From positions 124,001-188,000 of the forward strand of contig NZ_FRCC01000005.1 in the NCBI RefSeq assembly GCF_900142775.1: 64,000 nt of DNA, written 5' to 3'. The stretch comes from Flavobacterium flevense (GTDB taxonomy: Bacteria; Bacteroidota; Bacteroidia; Flavobacteriales; Flavobacteriaceae). A program made the position numbers and the translations under genes. Positions within the stretch are counted from its first letter, which is position 1, and each line of letters opens with the position of its first letter. The notes beneath the pieces are model-generated. The model saw nothing but the letters and a program-made list of their open reading frames with translations, did not search any database and was not told the DNA's origin. Below, one piece after another: positions 1-8,796 of the stretch.

Positions 1-11
1 TTTAGAACATA

Positions 12-51
12 AAAAAAGTGCGAACTAATAAAGATTAATTCGCACTTTTTT
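12..51 (-). terminator. Terminator of the symporter gene
   Basis: A perfect 13-bp inverted repeat (12-24 and 39-51) with A-rich and T-rich outer ends lies just past the stop codon of the minus-strand symporter gene. It has the form of a rho-independent terminator and could work in both directions. Confidence 0.8.
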
Positions 52-72
52 AAAAATATACTTTATTATTTC

Positions 73-1758
73 TTACCAGAACTTCACGTACAAAGCAGCG
101 ATAATTAATAAGGTAATAATGATTAATACTGTAGTTTGTGGTTTTACTTTAAACATTTCAGTATCTAATTCGAATGCTTTAGGATTCACTTTTGGTCCTC
201 CAAAACTGATTCCAATCATTAACAACATTGTAAAGAAGAATGATAATCCCATACAAATATGGAACGGAATTTCGAAACCACCTTTACCATTTGGCCAGGC
301 TGTGTATAATAATGTTTCGTTTCCAAACATTGCCGGAGCGTATTCGTTAAATAAAACAGATAATAAGAAACCTGCAATTACACCCACAATAGCAGCTGTA
401 CCAGTTGTTCTTTTCCAAAACATCCCTAGGAAGAACATTGCAAAAACTCCGGGGCTGATAAATCCGGTATATTTCTGGATATAAGTAAATCCTCCTACTC
501 CACCAATACCTAAAACATCATTCCAAGTAAACATTACTGCAAGAACCATTGAAGCAAAAACAGCATAACGACCAATATTTACCTGAGCTCTGTCTGAAGC
601 TTCTCTTTGAATGTATTTTTTATGAACGTCTAAAGTATAAATAGTAGAAATACTATTCACTTTACCTGCTAACGAAGCTACAATTGCAGCAGTCAATGCC
701 GCTACGGATAATCCTTTTAAACCTGTTGGTAAGAAAGTCAACATCGCTGAATAAGCTCCGTCTTTTCCACCTACTAATTGTGGTAAATGTCCTCCTTCAT
801 ATAAAACATAAGCAGCAATACCAGGCAACATTACAATTACAGGCATTAATAATTTTAATAATCCTGCAAATAAAATTCCTGTACGTGCTGTTTGTAAATC
901 GGCTCCCAAAGCTCTTTGAGTGATGTACTGATTACATCCCCAATAGTTCAGGTTGATAATCCAGATACCTGCTAAATAAGATAATATTCCAGGGAAAGTA
1001 AGGTATTTATCAATCTCTAACTGAGTAGAATTAGCATCCGGTCTTGGAATAATCATTTTGAAATGTTCCGGTGCTTTTTCCATCAAGACATTAAATCCGG
1101 CAATAGCGTCTTTACCTACTCCAAAATATTCTCCTACTGTAGTCAACGCAATATAAGAAGTTACTAAACCTCCAATAATTAATACTGCCACCTGAATAAC
1201 ATCCGTATAAGCCACTACTTTCATACCTCCAAGAGAGATAATCAAAGCAAAAATTGCTAATCCTAACATAATAACATGAAGGTATTCTCCTCCGGCTAAT
1301 CCGTTAATAGCAACCGCTCCTAAGTATAAAATAGAAGTTAAGTTTACAAAAACATACAAAAACAACCAAAAAACAGCCATAATTAACGCTGTAGTTTCAT
1401 TATATCTGGTTTTTAAGAATTGCGGCATCGTGTAAATCTTGTTTTTAAGATAAACAGGAATAAACCATATTGCAATAATAATCAACGCAATTGCAGCAAC
1501 CCACTCGTAAGCGGCAACAGCAATCCCTAAGAAGAAACCTTCTCCACTCATTCCGATAAACTGTTCAGCTGAAATGTTTGAAGCAATTAACGATGCACCA
1601 ATAGCCCACCATGTTAAAGTTCCTTCGGCTAAGAAATACGCCTTAGCATCGTGTTCGTTTTTTTCGCGTTTACGATAGATAATATATCCGTAAATTGAGA
1701 CTACTAAAAAGTAGACGATAAATACTGCATAATCTGCAAATTCGAGACTTGAGCTCAT
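73..1758 (-). CDS. Sodium/sugar symporter, SSS family (vSGLT-like)
   Basis: Inner-membrane sodium:solute symporter of 561 residues with about 14 hydrophobic segments. It closely follows Vibrio vSGLT: the stretch ISAEQFIGMSG around Gln66, the YEW motif with Glu85, and WGCNQYITQR near residue 275 match the regions that bind galactose and sodium there. The family imports sugars with sodium; the exact substrate cannot be read from sequence. The ATG start places the first membrane segment at residues 9-29. The gene is monocistronic, followed by a strong hairpin and preceded by a spacer of about 415 bp. Myo-inositol or sialic acid transport is a less likely alternative within the superfamily. Confidence 0.88.
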   Translation of the reverse strand: MSSSLEFADYAVFIVYFLVVSIYGYIIYRKREKNEHDAKAYFLAEGTLTWWAIGASLIASNISAEQFIGMSGEGFFLGIAVAAYEWVAAIALIIIAIWFIPVYLKNKIYTMPQFLKTRYNETTALIMAVFWLFLYVFVNLTSILYLGAVAINGLAGGEYLHVIMLGLAIFALIISLGGMKVVAYTDVIQVAVLIIGGLVTSYIALTTVGEYFGVGKDAIAGFNVLMEKAPEHFKMIIPRPDANSTQLEIDKYLTFPGILSYLAGIWIINLNYWGCNQYITQRALGADLQTARTGILFAGLLKLLMPVIVMLPGIAAYVLYEGGHLPQLVGGKDGAYSAMLTFLPTGLKGLSVAALTAAIVASLAGKVNSISTIYTLDVHKKYIQREASDRAQVNIGRYAVFASMVLAVMFTWNDVLGIGGVGGFTYIQKYTGFISPGVFAMFFLGMFWKRTTGTAAIVGVIAGFLLSVLFNEYAPAMFGNETLLYTAWPNGKGGFEIPFHICMGLSFFFTMLLMIGISFGGPKVNPKAFELDTEMFKVKPQTTVLIIITLLIIAALYVKFW

Positions 1759-2173
1759 AAGAAATTTGTTTTTAGTTGGTTAATGATTGTTATAGAATAT
1801 TATTTTTTTATACCGTTAATTTATATGCACTTTAAAGTTTTCCCTTTTTAAGAAAAACACAAACTATAACTTTTAATACTTTAGAATTTCGTTAAAATTC
1901 CCAGTATTAAATAGCACATACATTTTATTAAGAACATTTTTTTACGAAAAACGAAATCCAAAAGTAAAATAAAAAAACTTATTAACCTCATTTTTTTAAA
2001 TGTAAAAACAACACTTACCGACAACACAAAACATAAAGCATTACTATACAAGTATTTAAACAATTAAAAATATTGGTTTATTTAATAATTTTTTACTAAA
2101 AAGACGCTGACAAACCATTATTTTGAGCTAAAAAAAGCTATAAAGAATAGTTTTTAAACATACTATAGCGGTT
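1759..2173. other. Non-coding AT-rich spacer
   Basis: This 415-bp stretch between the symporter start and the birA stop holds no convincing gene. A 60-codon minus-strand frame exists (1881-2063) but is Phe/Leu/Lys-rich low-complexity sequence without a recognisable domain. The symporter promoter should lie here; no perfect TAnnTTTG box was found at a useful distance. Confidence 0.6.
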
Positions 2174-2899
2174 TTAATAAAGCATCTGAACTTCTTTTAC
2201 CTCAAATTCAACAAAGCTATTATCCTCTAATGATACAACTAATTTTCCAGCTGCCGAAACAGATGTAATTATTCCCATAAAAGATTTTTCTTTTACTTTA
2301 AAAGGCATCGGAACTCCTTTTTTAAACAGTATGGATAAGTATTCATTCCACAAACCCTGCGAATTGGTATTAATTAAGGCCAAATTAGCTTTCAATCGCT
2401 CAACAATCAAAACCAGAATTTTTTCTTTATCAAAAACAGTATCAGCAACTACTGCCATCGAAGAAGCTTTGGGTAAATTATCAAAATTAGTCTGATTCAC
2501 ATTCAAACCTATACCTATCACAGATGAAATACGCCCTCCCGATTTAAAAGTATTTTCGATCAAAATGCCACCCAGTTTAAAATTAGCTGACATAATGTCG
2601 TTTGGCCATTTTATACTTAAATCCTTAATATTGAAAGTTTTCAGCACTTGGATAATTGCTAATGCTGTTGCAATGTTAAGTTGATAAATCCCATTTGGAT
2701 TCAGAACAAAATCTTTCACAAAAACACTCATTATTAAGTTCTTAGACGCTTCAGTATTCCAAACTGCTCCCATTTGCCCGCGTCCTTTAGTTTGGTTTTC
2801 AGCACTAACTACAGTAAAATTTTCTAATTCCTGTGTTACTGATAAGCCTTTAAGGAAATCATTTGTAGAATCTATGGCATCGAGTTTGATTAGTTTCAT
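2174..2899 (-). CDS. birA: Biotin--[acetyl-CoA-carboxylase] ligase
   Basis: Cytoplasmic biotin protein ligase that adenylates biotin and transfers it to a lysine of the biotin carboxyl carrier protein, needed for fatty-acid synthesis. The 241-residue protein starts directly with the catalytic domain: STN at 11-13, the biotinyl-AMP loop GRGQMGAVW at 39-47, KWPND at 97-101 and KLGGILIE at 108-115. There is no N-terminal helix-turn-helix, so unlike E. coli BirA it should not act as a repressor. I use the ATG (MKLIKLDAIDSTN); a TTG two codons upstream gives a longer frame but is less likely. It diverges from rsfS across about 96 bp. Confidence 0.92.
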   Translation of the reverse strand: MKLIKLDAIDSTNDFLKGLSVTQELENFTVVSAENQTKGRGQMGAVWNTEASKNLIMSVFVKDFVLNPNGIYQLNIATALAIIQVLKTFNIKDLSIKWPNDIMSANFKLGGILIENTFKSGGRISSVIGIGLNVNQTNFDNLPKASSMAVVADTVFDKEKILVLIVERLKANLALINTNSQGLWNEYLSILFKKGVPMPFKVKEKSFMGIITSVSAAGKLVVSLEDNSFVEFEVKEVQMLY

Positions 2900-2914
2900 T
2901 AGCAATTATTATTG

Positions 2915-2937
2915 TAACATAATTTAATATTATGTTA
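2915..2937. promoter_or_regulatory. Inverted repeat in the birA/rsfS divergent promoter region
   Basis: A perfect 9-bp inverted repeat, TAACATAAT and ATTATGTTA with a 5-bp centre, lies 15 bp outside the birA start. Its place between two divergent starts suits an operator, but AT-rich palindromes can arise by chance and no regulator is known. A near-consensus -7 word TAACTTTA (2965-2972) follows, 23 bp before the rsfS ATG. Confidence 0.35.
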
Positions 2938-2995
2938 AGGTTCAAAAATAATCACAAAAAATGGTAACTTTACACACTTATTATAAAAATAATTC

Positions 2996-3367
2996 ATGGC
3001 AAAAAAGACAGTAAATAATGATGACCTACTGGCAAACATTATCAAAGGAATAGAAGAAGTAAAAGGAAATGATATAGATATTCTCGATCTTAGAGAAATT
3101 GATACCGCAGTTTGCGACTATTTTGTTATCTGCAACGGAAATTCAAATACACAGGTTAACGCAATTGTTAACTCCATTCAAAAAGTTGTTTCAAAGGAAA
3201 TTAAGGATAAACCCTGGCACGTTGAAGGTACTGACAATGCCGAATGGGTGCTTATGGACTATGTAAATATAGTAGTTCACGTTTTTCAAAAACAAATTAG
3301 AGAATATTACAATATCGAAAGTTTGTGGGGAGATGCAAAAATTACTACAATTGCAAACAAATATTAA
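2996..3367 (+). CDS. rsfS: Ribosome silencing factor RsfS
   Basis: RsfS/YbeB/Iojap-family protein of 123 residues. The family binds ribosomal protein L14 on the 50S subunit and blocks subunit joining when nutrients run low. The family pattern is clear: ILDLREIDTAVCDYFVICNG, the KPWHVEG segment, DYVNIVVHVF and the C-terminal YNIESLWGDA. Length is normal. The start is the ATG giving MAKKTVNNDD. It lies 16 bp upstream of ftsH on the same strand, a linkage common in Bacteroidetes, so the two are probably cotranscribed. Confidence 0.93.
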   Translation: MAKKTVNNDDLLANIIKGIEEVKGNDIDILDLREIDTAVCDYFVICNGNSNTQVNAIVNSIQKVVSKEIKDKPWHVEGTDNAEWVLMDYVNIVVHVFQKQIREYYNIESLWGDAKITTIANKY

Positions 3368-3383
3368 AGAAAGATAAAAGATA

Positions 3384-5309
3384 ATGGCAAAAGACAATAA
3401 TCCAAATCCTAATAAATTTAAAATAAGTCCGTGGTTAGTTTACACTGCTATTTTGCTTATTTTCTTGTTTATCAGCTTTGTAACTGGCAGCTCCAGCTTA
3501 CAAGAGCCGGCTCAGCTAAAGTCGTCTAACATTGACAGCATGTTAACCAAAGGCGAAATTAAAAATGTTATTATTTTCAATAATAAAGATGCTGAGATTT
3601 ACCTTTCAGAAAAAGGATTAAAAGATCCTGCAAACAAGAAAGTAGCTAAAGATATATTTGACAGACCTAATAAAGGACCACATTATACTACGAAATTTGG
3701 TGATTTAAAATCTTTTCAGGAAAAACTGGATGCAGCTAAGGCTGAAAAAAAACTGGTTGATTATGACTTTAAAGAAGCCAGCAATTGGTCGGATATTCTT
3801 ATCAGTTTACTTCCTGTAATCATCATCATTGGAGTGTGGATTTTTATCATGCGTAAAATGTCAGGTGGTGGCGCTGGCGGAGGTGGACAAATTTTCAATA
3901 TCGGAAAATCTAAAGCGAGACTTTTTGATGAAAAAAATGATGTTAAAACTACGTTTAAAGATGTCGCTGGACTTGAAGGTGCAAAAGAAGAGATTCAGGA
4001 AATTGTAGAATTCCTGAAAAACCCTGAAAAATTCACCAATTTAGGGGGTAAAATCCCTAAAGGAGCACTACTTGTAGGACCTCCTGGAACAGGAAAAACC
4101 TTGTTAGCTAAAGCGGTGGCTGGAGAAGCTCAGGTTCCTTTCTTCTCCTTATCAGGTTCTGATTTTGTTGAAATGTTTGTAGGAGTTGGTGCATCACGTG
4201 TACGTGATTTATTCAAACAGGCAAAAGAAAAATCGCCGGCTATCATTTTTATTGATGAAATTGATGCTGTAGGTAGAGCTCGTGGCAAAAACAATATGTC
4301 AGGTGGTAATGATGAGAGAGAAAACACTTTGAATCAATTACTGACTGAAATGGACGGTTTTGGCAGTCAGACAAACGTAATTGTTCTGGCAGCTACAAAC
4401 AGAGCCGATGTATTAGACAAAGCTTTAATGCGTGCCGGTCGTTTTGACAGACAAATATTTGTAGACCTACCGGATGTACGTGAGCGTGCCGAAATATTCC
4501 TGGTTCATTTAGCACCCTTAAAAAAAGTAGAAGGTTTAGACTTAGACTTTTTAGCAAAACAAACTCCCGGTTTCTCCGGTGCAGATATTGCCAATGTATG
4601 TAACGAAGCAGCTTTAATTGCTGCACGAAATAACAAAACTGCTGTTGACAAACAAGATTTCCTTGATGCCGTTGACAGAATTGTAGGTGGATTAGAAAAG
4701 AAAAACAAAATCATCACACCCGAAGAGAAAAAAGCAATTGCAATTCACGAAGCCGGTCACGCAACCGTAAGTTGGATGCTGGAGCATGCCGCACCTTTAA
4801 TTAAAGTAACCATTGTTCCTCGTGGACAAAGTTTAGGAGCTGCATGGTATTTACCTGAAGAACGCCAAATTGTTCGTCCTGACCAAATGCTGGATGAAAT
4901 GTGTGCTACTATGGGAGGCCGTGCCGCCGAAAAAGTAACTTTTGACCGAATTTCAACCGGTGCTTTGAGTGATTTGGAAAAAGTAACTAAACAAGCCCGT
5001 GCCATGGTTACAATCTATGGTTTGAATGACAAAATAGGAAATGTTACTTATTATGATTCATCAGGACAAAGCGAATACAGTTTTTCAAAACCGTATTCAG
5101 ATGAAACTGCAAAGGTGATAGATACTGAAATATCAGCACTTATAGAAAGTCAATATCAAAGAGCGATTCAGATTTTAGAGGAAAACAAAGACAAGTTAAA
5201 TCAACTGGCTAATATCCTTATCGAAAAAGAAGTCATTTTTAAAGACGATTTAGAGGCTATTTTTGGAAAAAGAAGCTTTGATAAAAATCTGGAAGAAGTA
5301 GTCTCTTAA
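3384..5309 (+). CDS. ftsH: ATP-dependent zinc metalloprotease FtsH
   Basis: Membrane-anchored AAA+ protease (641 residues) that extracts and degrades misfolded membrane proteins and regulatory substrates. Visible parts in order: membrane segment at about 17-35, periplasmic domain, second membrane segment at about 139-157, a Gly-rich linker, Walker A GPPGTGKT near 232, Walker B IIFIDEID, the second region of homology with arginine fingers, and the zinc-protease motif HEAGH at 455-459. Length and domain order are normal. It follows rsfS in an operon and ends at a strong terminator hairpin. The closing residues are Glu/Val-rich as in other Flavobacteria. Confidence 0.97.
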   Translation: MAKDNNPNPNKFKISPWLVYTAILLIFLFISFVTGSSSLQEPAQLKSSNIDSMLTKGEIKNVIIFNNKDAEIYLSEKGLKDPANKKVAKDIFDRPNKGPHYTTKFGDLKSFQEKLDAAKAEKKLVDYDFKEASNWSDILISLLPVIIIIGVWIFIMRKMSGGGAGGGGQIFNIGKSKARLFDEKNDVKTTFKDVAGLEGAKEEIQEIVEFLKNPEKFTNLGGKIPKGALLVGPPGTGKTLLAKAVAGEAQVPFFSLSGSDFVEMFVGVGASRVRDLFKQAKEKSPAIIFIDEIDAVGRARGKNNMSGGNDERENTLNQLLTEMDGFGSQTNVIVLAATNRADVLDKALMRAGRFDRQIFVDLPDVRERAEIFLVHLAPLKKVEGLDLDFLAKQTPGFSGADIANVCNEAALIAARNNKTAVDKQDFLDAVDRIVGGLEKKNKIITPEEKKAIAIHEAGHATVSWMLEHAAPLIKVTIVPRGQSLGAAWYLPEERQIVRPDQMLDEMCATMGGRAAEKVTFDRISTGALSDLEKVTKQARAMVTIYGLNDKIGNVTYYDSSGQSEYSFSKPYSDETAKVIDTEISALIESQYQRAIQILEENKDKLNQLANILIEKEVIFKDDLEAIFGKRSFDKNLEEVVS

Positions 5310-5334
5310 TTAGACTCTTGACATAAATTATTTA

Positions 5335-5375
5335 AAATCTTAATTCAAAACCGCGTTTTGAATTAAGATTTTTTT
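5335..5375 (+). terminator. Terminator of rsfS-ftsH
   Basis: A perfect 17-bp stem (5335-5351 with 5355-5371) closes a 3-base loop and is followed by a run of T. It is a textbook intrinsic terminator 25 bp past the ftsH stop. Confidence 0.93.
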
Positions 5376-5382
5376 ATCTTTG
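5375..5382 (+). promoter_or_regulatory. -7 promoter box for the LUD-cdsA-psd operon
   Basis: TATCTTTG matches the Bacteroidetes -7 consensus TAnnTTTG and starts where the ftsH terminator ends, 38 bp before the next ATG. A TTTG at 5357-5360 is too close (14 bp) to be a normal -33 box. Confidence 0.5.
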
Positions 5383-5420
5383 AACGGTTACAAATAATAT
5401 ATAAAAGTCCCCTTCAAAAT

Positions 5421-6023
5421 ATGAGTCTTTTTAGAAAAATTTTCGGATCTAGTATTTCGCCGTCAGATGAGGAAAAAGAAAACCAAAATAGTAATTTCTT
5501 TCCTGAGAGTAATATATCTGTGGACGAACAATTTATCTACAATTTTAAAAAAAATGGAGGTAAATTTTTATACTGTGAAAATGCTCAGGAAGTAAAAGAC
5601 CAATTCGAAAATATTCTGGAAGAAAATGACTGGTTTGAAAGCGAAGTCCTTTGTTATGATCCAAAACTTTTTGAACTACTGGAAGAAAACAGACTTATTT
5701 ATAACAAACCTGGAAATCCTAAATTTTTATTTTCCAGTTGTGAAAATTTGATTGCCGAGGAAGGATCTATTCTTTTTTCTTCTAAACAAATCAAACAACT
5801 AAAACCCAATGAATTGCCTGTTAATATCGTAGTTTTAGCAACTACCAGCCAAATTTTAGCAATGAAAAGTGACGGTCTTAGTGCCATAAAAAAGAAATAC
5901 GAAAGAGATTACCCTACCAATATTACTGCTATAAAATATTTTGAAAAAGCAAAAGAAGAAGACTTCACTCAATACGGAAGTTCGGCTAAAAACCTTTATT
6001 TATTGCTTTTAGAAGATCTTTAA
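5421..6023 (+). CDS. LUD-domain protein (LutC/YkgG-like)
   Basis: A 200-residue cytoplasmic protein with the fold signature of the LUD (lactate utilisation) domain. The core is in the C-terminal half: SSCENLIAEEGSILFSS (about 102-118) and NIVVLATTSQI (about 136-146) follow the LutC pattern of a conserved acidic/Gly turn and a beta strand. The first 45 residues are Ser/Asn/Glu-rich and probably flexible. The iron-sulfur partners LutA and LutB are not next to it. Instead it begins a phospholipid operon, one base before cdsA, a context that does not support a role in lactate oxidation. The true function is unknown. Confidence 0.7.
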   Translation: MSLFRKIFGSSISPSDEEKENQNSNFFPESNISVDEQFIYNFKKNGGKFLYCENAQEVKDQFENILEENDWFESEVLCYDPKLFELLEENRLIYNKPGNPKFLFSSCENLIAEEGSILFSSKQIKQLKPNELPVNIVVLATTSQILAMKSDGLSAIKKKYERDYPTNITAIKYFEKAKEEDFTQYGSSAKNLYLLLLEDL

Positions 6024-6024
6024 A

Positions 6025-6915
6025 ATGAATGAAACTCTAAAAAGATCAATATCGGGTGCTATTTATATCCTATTATTGATAGCTTCCATATTATATTCTA
6101 CCGAAAGTTTCTTCCTGCTTTTTGGTGTTTTTCTGGTAATAGCTATAGCTGAATTTTGTAATTTGGCACAAGTAAATAAAACACTCCCGTTAATTGTCGG
6201 TATTTTATTATACAGTACAGTAACTTTAATTAGTCATTACAATACAATTACCACGACAACAATCAATGAACTTTTTGATACTAACATTGAGATTACAGTT
6301 AACATACAACAACTCAATATTATATTATTAGCTATAACTTTAGTGGTATCAGTAAAATGCATTCTTTTTTTATTTTATGATAACATTCAAAAAATAAGTA
6401 CTTCGTCTAAATACCTTTATCTCTTTGGGTACATCATACTCCCGTTTATTTTTATCACTAAAATTTCATTTGGAATAAAAGATTATAATCCTAAGATTAT
6501 AATTGGGTTATTTTTAATAATATGGACTAACGATACTTTTGCTTATATTGTTGGGAAATCTATTGGAAAACATAAACTATTTGAACGTATTTCGCCTAAA
6601 AAAACCATCGAAGGTTTCCTTGGCGGAATTCTTTTTGCCATATTATCGGGCTATTTGATTTCTAAATTTTACATTAGACCTAATCCTGAATTTAGCAGCC
6701 AGTCTATTTTAATATGGGTCTCAATTGCTGCAATTGTTGGTATATTTGGAACAATTGGGGATTTAGTAGAATCTAAATTTAAACGAATTGCCGGAGTTAA
6801 AGACAGCGGAAACATCATGCCTGGACACGGAGGTGTACTAGATAGACTAGATAGTGTTATATTTGTAGCACCAATTATATTTTTATTTTATCAAATTTTA
6901 AATTATGTTTCATAA
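6025..6915 (+). CDS. cdsA: Phosphatidate cytidylyltransferase
   Basis: Integral membrane CDP-diacylglycerol synthase (296 residues) that makes CDP-diacylglycerol from CTP and phosphatidate, the branch point for all phospholipids. Eight or so hydrophobic segments are present. The C-terminal family signature is complete: SKFKR, then KDSGNIMPGHGGVLDRLDS, carrying the metal-binding Asp and the HGG-DR motif. The ATG follows the LUD stop almost directly, and its 3' end overlaps psd by 11 bp, implying translational coupling with the next step of phosphatidylethanolamine synthesis. Confidence 0.95.
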   Translation: MNETLKRSISGAIYILLLIASILYSTESFFLLFGVFLVIAIAEFCNLAQVNKTLPLIVGILLYSTVTLISHYNTITTTTINELFDTNIEITVNIQQLNIILLAITLVVSVKCILFLFYDNIQKISTSSKYLYLFGYIILPFIFITKISFGIKDYNPKIIIGLFLIIWTNDTFAYIVGKSIGKHKLFERISPKKTIEGFLGGILFAILSGYLISKFYIRPNPEFSSQSILIWVSIAAIVGIFGTIGDLVESKFKRIAGVKDSGNIMPGHGGVLDRLDSVIFVAPIIFLFYQILNYVS

Positions 6916-7558
6916 AGAAGGAACCAAGACCATTTTACTGGGAATTATTTTTACTGCTTTAGTACTATTAATTTCTGACAATTTTATCGATATAGTCTGG
7001 CTTAGAAAAGGATTGCAAATCTTTGCTTTTTTTATCCTCGTTATCATTTTACAATTCTTTAGAAATCCTAAAAGAACAGTAGCTCTCGATGAGACTCAGA
7101 TTCTTGCTCCTGTAGATGGAAAAGTTGTGGTAATTGAAGAAGTATATGAAGGCGAATATTTTAAAGACAAACGTTTACAGGTTTCTATTTTTATGTCACC
7201 TATAAACGTTCACGTAACCCGATATGCAATGAGCGGGATTATAAAATTTAGTAAATACCATCCCGGAAAATTTTTAGTTGCCTGGCATCCAAAAGCAAGC
7301 GAAGAAAACGAAAGAACAACTGTGGTTATAGAAAATAATACTTTTGGCGCTGTTTTATACCGTCAAATTGCCGGAGCATTAGCAAAAAGGATTGTTAATT
7401 ATGCTCAGGAAGGAATGCAGGTAGTACAGGGTACAGATGCCGGTTTTATAAAATTTGGCTCCAGAGTCGATTTATTTTTACCTTTAGGTACTCCGGTGAA
7501 TGTAGTTTTAAATCAAAAAGTAATTGGAGGAAAAACTATTATTGCAATAAAAAAATAA
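6905..7558 (+). CDS. psd: Phosphatidylserine decarboxylase proenzyme
   Basis: Short-form (about 217-residue) phosphatidylserine decarboxylase that converts phosphatidylserine to phosphatidylethanolamine. It has an N-terminal hydrophobic hairpin, the APVDGKVV segment, the INVHVTR motif and, near the C-terminus, FGSRVD. The Gly-Ser bond in that motif is where the proenzyme cleaves itself to form the pyruvoyl cofactor. The small size matches the archaeal/Bacteroidetes subtype. Its start lies inside cdsA and its TAA overlaps the ATG of the acyl-CoA-binding protein gene (TAATG), so the three genes are coupled. Confidence 0.93.
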   Translation: MFHKEGTKTILLGIIFTALVLLISDNFIDIVWLRKGLQIFAFFILVIILQFFRNPKRTVALDETQILAPVDGKVVVIEEVYEGEYFKDKRLQVSIFMSPINVHVTRYAMSGIIKFSKYHPGKFLVAWHPKASEENERTTVVIENNTFGAVLYRQIAGALAKRIVNYAQEGMQVVQGTDAGFIKFGSRVDLFLPLGTPVNVVLNQKVIGGKTIIAIKK

Positions 7559-7818
7559 TGATTGAAAAAGATTTAGATACCCGTTTTAACGAAGCGGTAA
7601 AAAAGGCTTCAGAAATGACTCAGGCATCTCTTCCTCAGGATGTTCAATTAAGACTTTATGCATATTACAAACAGGCAACTATTGGCACAATGGAAATCAG
7701 ACAAACTTCTAATTTTCATTTAAGAGATGCTTTTAAAATAAATGCCTGGATGCAAATTAGTCATATTTCTGCTGAGGAAGCCAAAGAAAACTATATAGAA
7801 ATTATTAATTCTCTTTGA
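7558..7818 (+). CDS. Acyl-CoA-binding protein
   Basis: An 86-residue four-helix protein of the ACBP family, which binds long-chain acyl-CoA in the cytoplasm. The diagnostic ligand motifs are intact: LYAYYKQATIG with its Tyr and Lys, and KINAWMQ followed by ISAEEAKENYI with the final Tyr. It overlaps the psd stop by one base, so acyl-CoA handling is tied to phospholipid synthesis here. ACBPs are mainly eukaryotic but are common in Flavobacteriia. Confidence 0.93.
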   Translation: MIEKDLDTRFNEAVKKASEMTQASLPQDVQLRLYAYYKQATIGTMEIRQTSNFHLRDAFKINAWMQISHISAEEAKENYIEIINSL

Positions 7819-7835
7819 AAATTAGAAGTAATACA

Positions 7836-8618
7836 ATGAAAAAACTTTTTTTTACCATTACATCCCTCTTATTTTTTAGTTTTTTAATTTCTTGTCAGAA
7901 GAAAAAACTAATCGAAGTAGTCGAAGTTCCTTTACCAACTGCTCAGGAAAAAGTAACCATCGGTTTTCCTGATGATGTAAAAGCAGCTCCAGGCTCATTT
8001 TTATTAGAAAAACTACCTTATCCTTATGACGCTTTAGCACCTACAATTTCTCCGCTTACTTTAGAAATGCATTATTCTAAGCACTACCTGACTTATACTA
8101 ACAATCTAAACACGGCAATTGCAGGAACTGAATATGAAAACATGACTATCGAAGAGATTTTAGGTAAACTTGATATCAACGATACAGAATTAAGAAACAA
8201 TGCCGGAGGTTTTTACAACCATTCGCTGTATTGGAAATCAATGGCGCCTAATTCAGGCGGAACTCCTACAGATACTATTGCAGCGATTATAAACAGAGAT
8301 TTTGGTTCCTTTGAGGATTTTAAAACCGCTTTTAAACAAGAAGCAACAAAACAATTTGGTTCAGCCTGGGTCTGGTTAATTGTAGACAAAGCCGGTAAAC
8401 TTAAAATTACCAGTTCTCAAAATCAGGACAATCCATTGATGAGAAACGCTGCTGTTCCCGGCACTCCTATTCTGGCTTTGGATCTTTGGGAACATGCTTA
8501 TTATTTAGGCCATCAATACCGCAGAAGAAGTTATATTGAATCCTTTTTTAATGTGATTAATTGGAAAAAAATAAATGAAAATTACGAAAATACTTTTATC
8601 AGAAAGAGGTACTATTAG
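7836..8618 (+). CDS. Superoxide dismutase (Fe/Mn), lipoprotein form
   Basis: Iron/manganese superoxide dismutase of 260 residues with all four metal ligands: His79 (EMHYSKH), His129 (YNHSLYW), Asp216 and His220 (DLWEHAYY). Unusually it starts with a lipoprotein signal, a hydrophobic run ending FLISC with Cys20 as the predicted lipidation site. It is therefore probably tethered in the envelope rather than cytoplasmic. I use the ATG giving MKKLFFT; a TTG seven codons upstream is inside the spacer and would spoil the signal peptide. It is the last gene of the phospholipid operon, 17 bp after the ACBP gene, and is followed by a terminator. Metal choice cannot be decided from sequence. Confidence 0.9.
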   Translation: MKKLFFTITSLLFFSFLISCQKKKLIEVVEVPLPTAQEKVTIGFPDDVKAAPGSFLLEKLPYPYDALAPTISPLTLEMHYSKHYLTYTNNLNTAIAGTEYENMTIEEILGKLDINDTELRNNAGGFYNHSLYWKSMAPNSGGTPTDTIAAIINRDFGSFEDFKTAFKQEATKQFGSAWVWLIVDKAGKLKITSSQNQDNPLMRNAAVPGTPILALDLWEHAYYLGHQYRRRSYIESFFNVINWKKINENYENTFIRKRYY

Positions 8619-8637
8619 TTCTTTATTCGAATAACCC

Positions 8638-8674
8638 AAAAAAAGCTGATGTAAAATATTCATCAGCTTTTTTT
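8638..8674 (+). terminator. Terminator of the phospholipid/SOD operon
   Basis: A perfect 14-bp stem (8638-8651 with 8661-8674) with a 9-base loop and a closing T run lies 20 bp after the sod stop codon. Confidence 0.92.
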
Positions 8675-8751
8675 AGTTTAAAAATCTAAGCAACTAAGAA
8701 TTTATACTTCAATACACTACTTTTAAAATCATAAATAAATAGTAATATTTA

Positions 8752-8780
8752 TTGGGATTGTTTCCTTTTTCATAAATTTG
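8752..8780 (+). promoter_or_regulatory. Promoter of the OstA-like gene
   Basis: TTG at 8752-8754, an 18-bp gap and TAAATTTG at 8773-8780 match the Bacteroidetes -33/-7 promoter. The predicted transcription start lies only about ten bases before the TTG start codon of the gene. Confidence 0.55.
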
Positions 8781-8796
8781 ACAAAAATATATACCC

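Noticed and set aside
119..484. A 121-codon plus-strand frame
   Set aside because: It is the antisense shadow of the symporter gene, with no recognisable domain.
1881..2063. A 60-codon minus-strand frame in the first spacer
   Set aside because: Low-complexity Phe/Leu/Lys sequence without ribosome-binding or family support.
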